Positions 5,124 through 11,320 of a stretch of DNA of 11,320 bases are shown in pieces; the stretch's first letter is position 1; the number at the start of each line of letters is the position of its first letter. The translations under genes and the position numbers were made by a program. The DNA comes from Promethearchaeota archaeon (lineage in GTDB: Archaea; Asgardarchaeota; Lokiarchaeia; Sigynarchaeales; SOKP01): positions 1-11,320 of the forward strand of contig JAGXNR010000086.1 of assembly GCA_019894875.1 (NCBI GenBank), in the 5' to 3' direction. The notes under the pieces are model-generated. The model was given only the letters and a program-made list of their open reading frames with translations. It made no database searches and was not told the DNA's origin.

Positions 5124-6749
5124 ATGAATGAGAAAAGCGATATTATGGTTTCCGATATGATGGAAAAAATACGAGGAAGTTTAATCCTGCCAGAAAAAGC
5201 ATATTTTTTTGACACAACCCTTCGAGATGGTGAACAAACGCCAGGTATAAGTTTTAATTTAAGAGATAAAGTATCCATAGCCCAATCATTAAACGAGTTA
5301 GGGATAGATGTAATCGAAGCAGGATTTCCAGTTATCTCCCAAGGTGATTTTGATGCTTGTAGGGAAATTTCTAAATTAGGGTTAGATTCAGAAGTAATAG
5401 GATTAGCGAGAATAAAAAAAATTGACATCGATAAAGTAATTGAAGCTGACATGGATTCAATTCATGTATTTATTGCGACTTCAGATTTACATTTGAAAGA
5501 AAAGTTAAAAATGACTAGAGAGGAAGTTTTAGATAATGTGAGAGAATTGATATCTTATGCCAAGGAACATTATACTAAAATACAATTTTCGGCGGAAGAT
5601 GCTACGCGTTCAGATTTAGATTATTTAATCAAAGTCAATCAAGCTGCTGTTGAATGTGGAGCTACTCGAATAAATATACCCGACACTGTTGGAACTATTT
5701 CTCCTACGGCATTTGGATATATTATAAGGAAAAATTACGAGGCATTACCTAAAGATGTAAGGATTGCAGTTCATGGTCACAATGATTTTGGATTAGCTGT
5801 GGCAAACACAATAGCCGGATTTGAAAATGGGGCTTCTGAAGCTCAAACAACAATATTAGGTTTAGGTGAACGCGCAGGAAACGCTTCATTCGAAGAAACT
5901 GCCATGTCTCTTTATGCATTATATCAAATACCGATGCGAGTAAATACAAAATTGATATTCCCAACTGCTAAATTAGTCGAAAGCCTTTGTGGGGGAAAAG
6001 TAACTATAGGTCGTTTGAGCCCACTAATAGGACAGAATGCTTTTGCACATGAATCAGGTATTCACGCTCACGCTATGATTCAGCATGCTCGAGCTTATGA
6101 ACCAATAACACCAGAATTAATAGGAATTAATCGTACTGACAATGTAGAGGATATTATTCAACAATCAATTAAATTAGGGAAACATACAGGAGGTCATGCT
6201 CTTCATGCAAAATTAACAGATTTGGGTATTCACACTACAGATGATCAATTTACCAACATTATGAGTCATGTGAAGGCTTTTGGGGATAAAGGGCATGAAG
6301 TAACAGAAGAAGATTTCTATGCAATTTTAAAGGATGTCGTTGAAAAACTACCTGAAGAAGATCAGTTCGTAAAACTCGAAGAATTAACTGTATTGACTGG
6401 TTCTATTACCCCCACCTCTACGGTACGTCTAAAAATTGATAATAACGGGAATAGTATTGAAAAAGTAGCATCATCAATAGGTGTTGGACCCGTTGATGCA
6501 TGTGTTAATGCCATAATTAAATGTTTTGCACCTATGAGCAAGATCAAGCTGTTGAATTATCAGATTGATGCTATAACTGGGGGTACTGAGGCATTAGGAC
6601 ATACAACCATTGAAATTATGGATATTGAAAGCAGACATATTGTAAGAGCAAGTGCGACTCATGAAGATATTGTGATGAGCTCAGTTCTATCGCTAATAAA
6701 GGGATTGAATCTTATCGTAAAACAAAAAAACTCTAAAAATTCTAAATAA
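5124..6749 (+). CDS. leuA: 2-Isopropylmalate synthase (LeuA/CimA family)
   Basis: This 541-aa enzyme condenses acetyl-CoA with a 2-oxoacid, normally 2-oxoisovalerate, as the first committed step of leucine synthesis. The TIM-barrel domain (about 25-295) carries FFDTTLRDGEQTPG (28-41), metal ligands D30, H217 and H219 (HGHNDFGLAVAN), and GLGERAGNA (246-254). A linker region has AHESGIHAH (308-316) and LGKHTGGHA (351-359), where G replaces the R usual in LGKHSGRHA. The C-terminal LeuA-dimer regulatory domain (about 415-532) ends in ATHEDIVMSSVLSLIKGLN, implying feedback inhibition. This domain argues against homocitrate synthase AksA, which lacks it. Citramalate synthase, for isoleucine, shares the same architecture and cannot be excluded. 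The ATG at 5124 has AGGT 7 nt upstream. It is the first gene of the operon; leuC starts 19 nt downstream. Confidence 0.9.
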   Translation: MNEKSDIMVSDMMEKIRGSLILPEKAYFFDTTLRDGEQTPGISFNLRDKVSIAQSLNELGIDVIEAGFPVISQGDFDACREISKLGLDSEVIGLARIKKIDIDKVIEADMDSIHVFIATSDLHLKEKLKMTREEVLDNVRELISYAKEHYTKIQFSAEDATRSDLDYLIKVNQAAVECGATRINIPDTVGTISPTAFGYIIRKNYEALPKDVRIAVHGHNDFGLAVANTIAGFENGASEAQTTILGLGERAGNASFEETAMSLYALYQIPMRVNTKLIFPTAKLVESLCGGKVTIGRLSPLIGQNAFAHESGIHAHAMIQHARAYEPITPELIGINRTDNVEDIIQQSIKLGKHTGGHALHAKLTDLGIHTTDDQFTNIMSHVKAFGDKGHEVTEEDFYAILKDVVEKLPEEDQFVKLEELTVLTGSITPTSTVRLKIDNNGNSIEKVASSIGVGPVDACVNAIIKCFAPMSKIKLLNYQIDAITGGTEALGHTTIEIMDIESRHIVRASATHEDIVMSSVLSLIKGLNLIVKQKNSKNSK

Positions 6750-6768
6750 TTAAATTCGATCGAAGAAA

Positions 6769-8043
6769 ATGGAATTAACAATTACGGAAAAAATCCTAAG
6801 AGATTATTGCGATAATAAGAAGGCAAGTGCGGGAGATTTTATTTTAGCCAATGTTAGCAAATGCCTAGCTAATGATATCACTGCTCCTATAGCTATAGAA
6901 GTTTTTGAAAAAGTAATTGAAGGATCTGATCAAGATCTCTTCGATAGAAATAGTATAATTTTAACTCCTGATCATTTTACACCAAATAAAGATGTTGCTT
7001 CAGCAATACAATGTGAAATTCTCAGAAATTTCGCTTATAAGTATAAGATTCCGAATTATTTTGAAGTTGGTCGTGGTGGAATTGAACATTGTCTTATTCC
7101 AGAACAAGGATTAGTAAAACCTGGAGATTTATTTATTGGTGCTGATTCGCATACTTGTACATATGGTGCCCTGGGCGCGTTTTCTACTGGTGTTGGTTCT
7201 ACTGATTTAGGAGTAGCGATGGCTTTAGGAATGTGTTGGCTTAAAATACCAGATTCAATAAAATTTATTTATTCTGGGAAACTGGACGATTGGGTTTCAG
7301 GAAAAGATTTAATTTTATATACTATTGGCGATATAGGTGTGGATGGCGCTACTTATAAAGCGATGGAATTCACAGGCGATGTTATTAGAAACTTATCCAT
7401 GGATAATAGGTTAACTATGTGTAATATGGTAATTGAGGCTGGAGCTAAAAACGGTATTATTGCACCTGATAAAATAACATTAGATTACATTAAAGATCGT
7501 GTAAATTCCGATTATAAAGTATATGAATCTGATAATAATGCGGAGTATATCGATGTTATAGAATATGATTGTAAGGAAATTGAACCTCAAGTAGCGTTTC
7601 CCCCCTCACCCGGAAATTCAAAACCAATTTCAGAAGTAGATAATCTAAGAGTAGAGATTGATCAATCAATAATTGGATCTTGTACAAATGGTCGTATGGA
7701 GGATTTAAGAATCGCTGCGAATATATTAAAAAGCCAAAAAATTCATCCTAAGATTAGATGCATAGTAATCCCAGGCACACAACAGATTTATCTTCAAGCT
7801 TTAAAAGAAGGATTAATAGAAATATTCATTGATGCTGGTGCTATTGTTTCAACTCCCACTTGTGGTCCATGTTTAGGAGGTTATATGGGGATTCTTGCTG
7901 AGGGAGAAAAAGCAATCTCAACGACTAATAGGAATTTTACAGGAAGAATGGGACATCCCGGAAGTGAAGTATACTTATCAAACCCTGCAATTGCTGCTGC
8001 TTCGGCTATTAAGGGATACATAACTTCCCCAAAATTTATTTAA
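6769..8043 (+). CDS. leuC: 3-Isopropylmalate dehydratase large subunit
   Basis: This 424-aa aconitase-family subunit works with LeuD to interconvert 2- and 3-isopropylmalate in the cytosol. Predicted [4Fe-4S] ligands are C305 in GSCTNGR (303-309) and C365/C368 in TPTCGPCLGG. Other family motifs are ANDITAPIAIE (34-44), GADSHTCTYGALGAFSTGVGS (124-144) and NRNFTGRMG (387-395). The length and separate small subunit match the archaeal-type LeuC/homoaconitase group, not the 460-470-aa bacterial LeuC or fused aconitase. It probably also serves the citramalate route to isoleucine. The ATG at 6769 gives the normal N-terminus; no clear Shine-Dalgarno precedes it, so translational coupling to leuA (19-nt gap) is likely. 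The leuD start lies 10 nt after its stop. Confidence 0.93.
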   Translation: MELTITEKILRDYCDNKKASAGDFILANVSKCLANDITAPIAIEVFEKVIEGSDQDLFDRNSIILTPDHFTPNKDVASAIQCEILRNFAYKYKIPNYFEVGRGGIEHCLIPEQGLVKPGDLFIGADSHTCTYGALGAFSTGVGSTDLGVAMALGMCWLKIPDSIKFIYSGKLDDWVSGKDLILYTIGDIGVDGATYKAMEFTGDVIRNLSMDNRLTMCNMVIEAGAKNGIIAPDKITLDYIKDRVNSDYKVYESDNNAEYIDVIEYDCKEIEPQVAFPPSPGNSKPISEVDNLRVEIDQSIIGSCTNGRMEDLRIAANILKSQKIHPKIRCIVIPGTQQIYLQALKEGLIEIFIDAGAIVSTPTCGPCLGGYMGILAEGEKAISTTNRNFTGRMGHPGSEVYLSNPAIAAASAIKGYITSPKFI

Positions 8044-8053
8044 GGTGGAAAAA

Positions 8054-8563
8054 ATGATAGGAAAAGCTGTAAAATATGAGATGAAAGATATTAATACTGA
8101 TTTAATTATACCCGCGAGATACTTAACTTTAGCTGACCCTGATCATCTCGCTAAACATTGTATGGAAGATCTTGATGATAAATTTATTCTAAATCAGAAA
8201 AAATTTGGTTATTCAATAATAGTTGCTGGATCCAATTTTGGATGTGGATCAAGTAGAGAACAAGCACCAATTGCTCTTAAAGCTACAGGAATTAATTGTA
8301 TAATCGCCCCCTCATTTGCTAGAATATTTTTTCGTAATGCGATAAATATAGGATTACCCATAATAGAATTTGAAAATATTGAAATGATAAACACAAATGA
8401 TGATCTTGAAATAAAATTTACAGAGGGAATCATTAAAAATATTTCCACAAAATCAGAATATCGCATAAATAGTATCCCTTCATTTCTACAAGAAATTATA
8501 TCTGCAGATGGTTTGATTAATTACGCAAGGAGTAAAGTTTTGAAGGAAACTCATAAGAATTAA
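8054..8563 (+). CDS. leuD: 3-Isopropylmalate dehydratase small subunit
   Basis: This 169-aa protein is the swivel-domain partner of LeuC. It carries DINTDLIIPARYL (12-24), GSNFGCGSSREQAP (59-72), and APSFARIFFRNAINIGLPI (85-103), all diagnostic of LeuD/aconitase small subunits. I chose ATG 8054 over the in-frame GTG at 8045. GGTGG (8044-8048) is a good Shine-Dalgarno 5 nt before this ATG, and the GTG is part of it. In the archaeal family the residues after ARYL help set substrate choice: homoaconitase is known for YLRT. Here the loop is YLTL, which is not the homoaconitase form, so isopropylmalate (or methylmalate-type) substrates are favoured, though weakly. It is the last gene of the leu operon; an oligo-T tract follows. 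Confidence 0.93.
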   Translation: MIGKAVKYEMKDINTDLIIPARYLTLADPDHLAKHCMEDLDDKFILNQKKFGYSIIVAGSNFGCGSSREQAPIALKATGINCIIAPSFARIFFRNAINIGLPIIEFENIEMINTNDDLEIKFTEGIIKNISTKSEYRINSIPSFLQEIISADGLINYARSKVLKETHKN

Positions 8564-8565
8564 AC

Positions 8566-8616
8566 TGAACTTTAAAAATCGTTTAAGTTCATGAGAAATT
8601 CAAAATTAGTGAACTT
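8566..8616. repeat. Three TGAACTT/AAGTTCA repeats after leuD
   Basis: TGAACTT occurs at 8566-8572 and 8610-8616, with its inverse complement AAGTTCA at 8585-8591 between them. The middle copy can pair with either neighbour, giving two mutually exclusive stems. The second stem is followed by TAAG and a T6 tract, so it may aid termination of the leu operon. It could alternatively be a set of binding sites upstream of the TrmB-like gene. Confidence 0.45.
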
Positions 8617-8620
8617 TAAG

Positions 8621-8626
8621 TTTTTT
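8621..8626 (+). terminator. Oligo-T terminator of the leu operon
   Basis: TTTTTT lies 58 nt after the leuD stop, just downstream of a possible 7-bp AT-rich stem (8585-8591 with 8610-8616). It lies before the TATA box of the next gene, consistent with separate transcription. Confidence 0.45.
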
Positions 8627-8671
8627 GATTATAATTTTGAAAATATTATTAAACATAATCAAATTAAAATA

Positions 8672-8678
8672 TTTATAA
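8672..8678 (+). promoter_or_regulatory. TATA box of the TrmB-like coiled-coil gene
   Basis: TTTATAA is preceded by an A-rich BRE-like stretch. It predicts initiation near 8700, giving a leader of about 36 nt that ends in the GGAGAG Shine-Dalgarno (8725-8730). The 31-bp palindrome begins 3 bp downstream. Confidence 0.6.
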
Positions 8679-8680
8679 GG

Positions 8681-8711
8681 AATTCATCTTAAAATTATTT
8701 TAAGACGAATT
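8681..8711. promoter_or_regulatory. 31-bp near-perfect palindrome, probable operator
   Basis: The core TCTTAAAATTATTTTAAGA (8687-8705) is a perfect 9+1+9 palindrome. It extends with AATTC on the left and GAATT on the right to 15-bp arms with a single mismatch (A8686 opposite C8706). The 1-bp centre rules out an RNA hairpin of full length, so a dimeric DNA-binding protein is the likely reader. It spans the predicted transcription start, a position typical of archaeal repressor operators. Self-regulation by the TrmB-like product is a plausible inference. Confidence 0.6.
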
Positions 8712-8736
8712 TAATACCTATTATGGAGAGAAATTT

Positions 8737-10992
8737 ATGTCATTAAAAGAATTCACTAAAGAAGTATTTACACGATACGGTTTTTCCGAAGATCATATAA
8801 ATATCTATTTAACTTACTTGCGAGTACCACGTGCAACAGTTTCAGAAGTTTTTATGACCCTAGGAGATAAAGATGAGAGCTTACAATACCAAACTGTTCA
8901 AGAAATTACTGATTGGTTGGTAGAAAGGGAATTCTTAAAAATGATCGAAGGAATCGTTCCACGATACATTCCTTTAGAGCCTTTTTTTGAATTATTCACA
9001 AATGAATCAGAAACCCTTAGAAATGAAATCGCTAAAATTAAAGATACTATCTTAACCGATCAATCAAATCGGTTTGAAAAACTCGAAGATATTCAGAATA
9101 AAAGTATTTCTGAAGTAGAAAATGCTGTAGATTCTCAAATTACAACATTTTTTGAAGATTCTGATTCTAAAAATTCTACTAAAAAAAATACAATTGATAA
9201 AGCAACAAACCGATTTACTGAAACAAATAAGACTTTAGAAAGTAATATTCACTCTAATGTAGATACTTTAAATTCTGGATTAAAAAGTACTTCTACTTCA
9301 CATGTAAGTAAATATGAAGCGGAAATAAATACTACTAAAGATAATTTAATAACCCTAATTGCAGATTTGTTAAGTGATTTTTCAACTCGAGTAGAAAGCT
9401 TAGATAAAGAATTAAAGATGGAACTAGATGAACACGTTGAAAGACATAAAACAATTTACAATCAACTTAAACCAAGAATGGAACAAATATTAGAAAAATA
9501 TCTTGAACGTATGGATAAGGTTATCGCTGATTTAAAAGAGAGGATTTCAAATTTACTGAAAGAACATACTAATCATATCAAAAATACTACAGATACACTT
9601 CAGACTAATTTAAAAGTTACTGTCGATGAAAGACATAGAACTTTAACCGGTCAAACAAATGATTTTAAAAGTATGGCTCTAACTTTAATTGATAATTTAC
9701 TTGAACATGCAAATCGGTTCACTGATTTTTCTGAAGATATGGCCAAGAAAGGATTTTTATGGTTAGGGAAAAAGAAAAAATATAAAGCACGACACGAGAC
9801 TACTATTCAAAATGTTTTAGAATACACTAAACCAATGAAGGAGGATTTTTCTAAAACTTGCGATGATTATATTGATAATACAAGAGGAACAACAGACAAT
9901 ATTAAGACTGATGTCACAGAGATAATGGGAAATGAAAATGAAGGTTTAGCATCAGTAACAAGTGACCTTGATTTCAAAGCTCAAGAAACGATTGATGCTC
10001 AATTAGAAACTTTAGCAACAGATATGGCAGGGGAAGTTGACGGTACCTTGCAAAGTGGAGTAAAAGATTGTGCAGATACGAATATTAAGTTAAAAGACTC
10101 ATTAGAGAATTCGTTAAAACAGCATCATAGGCAATATGAGGAATCGATTAACAACCATAAAGATAGCAGTCTCAGGCTTTATTCTAATTCCGATACAGAA
10201 ATTAAACAGATAAATGAAAGTTGGACTAGAGAGGTTGATACTCAATTTTCCGAAGTAAAACGAGATACATCAGATAAAATTAACAGTGAAATCCAACTAT
10301 GGGACGCTGAAGGTAAGGATATGAACAACAGTTTATCAGAAATGCTTGCTGATCATAAAGCTAAATATGAACAAAATGCTAAAACCCTTCAAAATAGCCT
10401 ATCAAATACAACAAGAGATACTACACAGAATCTTAAAGATGCAATCGCGGATTTTACCCTACAATTCATGAATTCTATTGATGATGCAACCGAACTTGCC
10501 GAATCCAATGAAGACAAATTAAAAGATATACATACCGCGTCTAGTTTAATTCCAGAAATATCTAAAGTTACAACTTGGAATGTAATTGGAAGAGATGCGA
10601 TGATAGCTGTTATCAAAGATGCAATTTATCGAGTTAAATCTTCGATTATAATTGTAACCCCACAGGTGGTTCCAGAAATCCTCCAAGTAGTATCAGAATA
10701 TGCATTTCAGAAAAAAGCAGTAAGGTTTATGCTTACCTCGCATTTTGATTTAAATACTTACTCTGGAATTATTGGAAAGATGAAACAACTAGGCAATGTG
10801 CAATTCCGGCAGCTCCAAACTGCAGGTGATTTTTATGCGGTAACTCGAGACGCTGAAGAAGTAATACTTGCTCCTGCAACAGATAAAGAGGGTGAGATGA
10901 TTGCAGTTGTTTCCAATCAAGAGGGTTATGCAAAATTGTATAGTCAGTTTATAGGCCCGATTTTTCAAGCTCAATCGAGACCCATTCAGTAA
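8737..10992 (+). CDS. TrmB-like wHTH protein with a roughly 500-residue coiled-coil insert and PLD-like C-terminal domain
   Basis: This 751-aa protein has three parts. Residues 1-85 resemble a TrmB winged helix (RYGFSEDHINIYLTYL... then a WLVEREFLKMIEGIVPRYIPLEP wing). Residues about 90-600 are highly polar, almost Pro-free and rich in Lys, Glu, Asp, Asn and Thr, as in long coiled coils or helical bundles. Residues about 605-745 (WNVIGRDAMIAVIKDAI... IIIVTPQVV... VRFMLTS) match the effector-binding, HKD-less PLD-like half of TrmB regulators. Ordinary TrmB proteins are about 250-350 aa with a short helical linker. A basic/aromatic break, GFLWLGKKKKYK (339-350), interrupts the coil. No signal peptide or membrane span is seen. 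The ATG at 8737 has GGAGAG 6 nt upstream. DNA binding, a structural role, or both remain open. Confidence 0.75.
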   Translation: MSLKEFTKEVFTRYGFSEDHINIYLTYLRVPRATVSEVFMTLGDKDESLQYQTVQEITDWLVEREFLKMIEGIVPRYIPLEPFFELFTNESETLRNEIAKIKDTILTDQSNRFEKLEDIQNKSISEVENAVDSQITTFFEDSDSKNSTKKNTIDKATNRFTETNKTLESNIHSNVDTLNSGLKSTSTSHVSKYEAEINTTKDNLITLIADLLSDFSTRVESLDKELKMELDEHVERHKTIYNQLKPRMEQILEKYLERMDKVIADLKERISNLLKEHTNHIKNTTDTLQTNLKVTVDERHRTLTGQTNDFKSMALTLIDNLLEHANRFTDFSEDMAKKGFLWLGKKKKYKARHETTIQNVLEYTKPMKEDFSKTCDDYIDNTRGTTDNIKTDVTEIMGNENEGLASVTSDLDFKAQETIDAQLETLATDMAGEVDGTLQSGVKDCADTNIKLKDSLENSLKQHHRQYEESINNHKDSSLRLYSNSDTEIKQINESWTREVDTQFSEVKRDTSDKINSEIQLWDAEGKDMNNSLSEMLADHKAKYEQNAKTLQNSLSNTTRDTTQNLKDAIADFTLQFMNSIDDATELAESNEDKLKDIHTASSLIPEISKVTTWNVIGRDAMIAVIKDAIYRVKSSIIIVTPQVVPEILQVVSEYAFQKKAVRFMLTSHFDLNTYSGIIGKMKQLGNVQFRQLQTAGDFYAVTRDAEEVILAPATDKEGEMIAVVSNQEGYAKLYSQFIGPIFQAQSRPIQ

Positions 10993-10994
10993 GC

Positions 10995-11029
10995 GGAGGT
11001 TGGCGGAAATCAGAAACCGGAAGACCTCC
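10995..11029 (+). other. GC-richer stem-loop after the TrmB-like gene
   Basis: GGAGGT (10995-11000) and ACCTCC (11024-11029) can form a 6-bp stem. An inner CGG/CCG pairing (11004-11006 with 11017-11019) is also possible. This patch is clearly richer in G+C than its surroundings and begins 2 nt after the stop codon. It may be a 3'-end stabilising or termination element. The stem contains a Shine-Dalgarno-like GGAGG, but no gene follows it. Confidence 0.4.
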
Positions 11030-11073
11030 ACCGAGAATACAATGAAAAAGCAGAGAAGTAAACCAAGGAACCC

Positions 11074-11119
11074 TTTTTAACCCGTTAACAAATAAAATAT
11101 TTTTCTTACTTTATTTTTT
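11074..11119 (+). terminator. Oligo-T terminator cluster for the TrmB-like gene
   Basis: T-tracts lie at 11074-11078 (after GGAACCC), 11100-11104 and 11114-11119, about 80-130 nt after the stop codon. They lie between two converging genes and have no strong stems, as is usual for archaeal termination. Nothing coding is visible in 10993-11188. Confidence 0.45.
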
Positions 11120-11137
11120 CTTTATGATTTTAAATGG

Positions 11138-11160
11138 AAAAAAGGGAGAAGTATAAAAAA
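11138..11160 (-). terminator. Oligo-T terminator for the minus-strand gene at the window end
   Basis: Runs of six A at 11138-11143 and 11155-11160 give TTTTTT on the minus strand, 29-50 nt downstream of the stop codon at 11189. Confidence 0.4.
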
Positions 11161-11188
11161 TACACGTTAGAAAATTAATACTCACAGC

Positions 11189-11320
11189 TTAGATATAAGG
11201 AGATATATCAAAATCTTGTTCAAGGGAGAGCGCAATAAAGTCATCTACTTCTTGTTGCGAATCTCCATAAATCTTTAAAAGAAATCCATCATCTTTCTCC
11301 ACGATTTCAGCCCTAAAACC
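11189..11320 (-). CDS. Unknown protein, C-terminal 43 residues (truncated by window end)
   Basis: An open minus-strand frame enters from the window's right edge and ends at TAA (11191-11189). Its translation has a protein-like pattern: a hydrophobic/charged beta hairpin (FRAEIVEKDDGFLLKIYG), an amphipathic helix (SQQEVDDFIALSLEQ) and an acidic end finishing in SPYI. I do not recognise the family. It converges on the TrmB-like gene, and minus-strand T-tracts lie just downstream. The start and the bulk of the gene are outside the window. The frame is short, so it could be chance, but the residue pattern argues for a real C-terminus. Confidence 0.6.
   Translation of the reverse strand, partial: GFRAEIVEKDDGFLLKIYGDSQQEVDDFIALSLEQDFDISPYI

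Noticed and set aside
5077..5131. Tiny ORFs just ahead of leuA (ATG 5077, 7 codons; TTG 5087, 14 codons ending over the leuA start)
   Set aside because: They are very short and lack a properly spaced ribosome binding site. Their composition gives no support.
5090..5452. Antisense ORF over the leuA start; similar antisense ORFs at 218-514, 5749-5964, 6362-6547, 8209-8466, 10389-10616, 10789-11031, and a plus-strand ORF at 4523-4708
   Set aside because: All lie opposite well-supported genes and show no family motifs or own ribosome binding sites.
8045..8047. GTG as the leuD start
   Set aside because: It lies within the GGTGG Shine-Dalgarno that serves the ATG at 8054, and the family N-terminus fits the ATG.
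1..11320. tRNA genes, rRNA, CRISPR arrays, insertion sequences
   Set aside because: I saw no T-loop-like GTTCRA motif in a tRNA-like context, no regularly spaced repeats, and no transposase or terminal inverted repeats.

Overview
The window looks like a chromosomal segment of an AT-rich archaeon. The evidence is TATA-box promoters about 35-50 bp upstream of starts, Shine-Dalgarno motifs on several genes, oligo-T terminators without classical hairpins, a separate archaeal-type LeuC/LeuD pair, a TrmB-like wHTH/PLD-like protein and a membrane-anchored winged-helix regulator. Surface proteins with RYRY-type beta ectodomains and very long TrmB-like coiled-coil proteins remind me of Asgard (Lokiarchaeia-like) genomes. 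That placement is inference from memory, not proof.

Layout. (1) 1-1031, plus strand: 3' part of a PLP enzyme of the ACC deaminase/D-cysteine desulfhydrase family, cut by the window start. (2) 1057-4683, minus strand: YfcE/MJ0936-type phosphodiesterase, small nitroreductase, a 107-aa unknown protein, a membrane-anchored tandem winged-helix regulator, and a secreted single-pass surface protein. Gaps of 75-93 bp contain T-tracts or TATA boxes, so most of these genes are probably separate units. (3) 4684-5123: divergent promoter region with a long leader in front of the leu genes. (4) 5124-8563, plus strand: leuA-leuC-leuD operon. (5) 8737-10992, plus strand: 751-aa TrmB-like protein with about 500 residues of coiled coil, preceded by a TATA box and a 31-bp near-perfect palindrome. 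(6) 10993-11320: terminator region, then the C-terminus of an unknown minus-strand gene that runs off the window.

How the parts work together. LeuA makes 2-isopropylmalate (or possibly citramalate), and LeuC/LeuD isomerise it; leuB is not in the window. Just downstream of the operon's likely promoter lies an unlisted 35-codon ORF (4926-5033). Ten of its residues are Leu, seven of them among the last twelve, and it ends in three consecutive TTA codons before TAA. A U-rich tract and a small hairpin follow, then leuA. This has the layout of a leucine leader peptide controlling branched-chain amino acid synthesis, which I do not know to be established in Archaea. It is the main discovery candidate. 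The second is that the membrane-bound regulator and the neighbouring surface protein share a related ectodomain, which suggests a dedicated surface-sensing pair.
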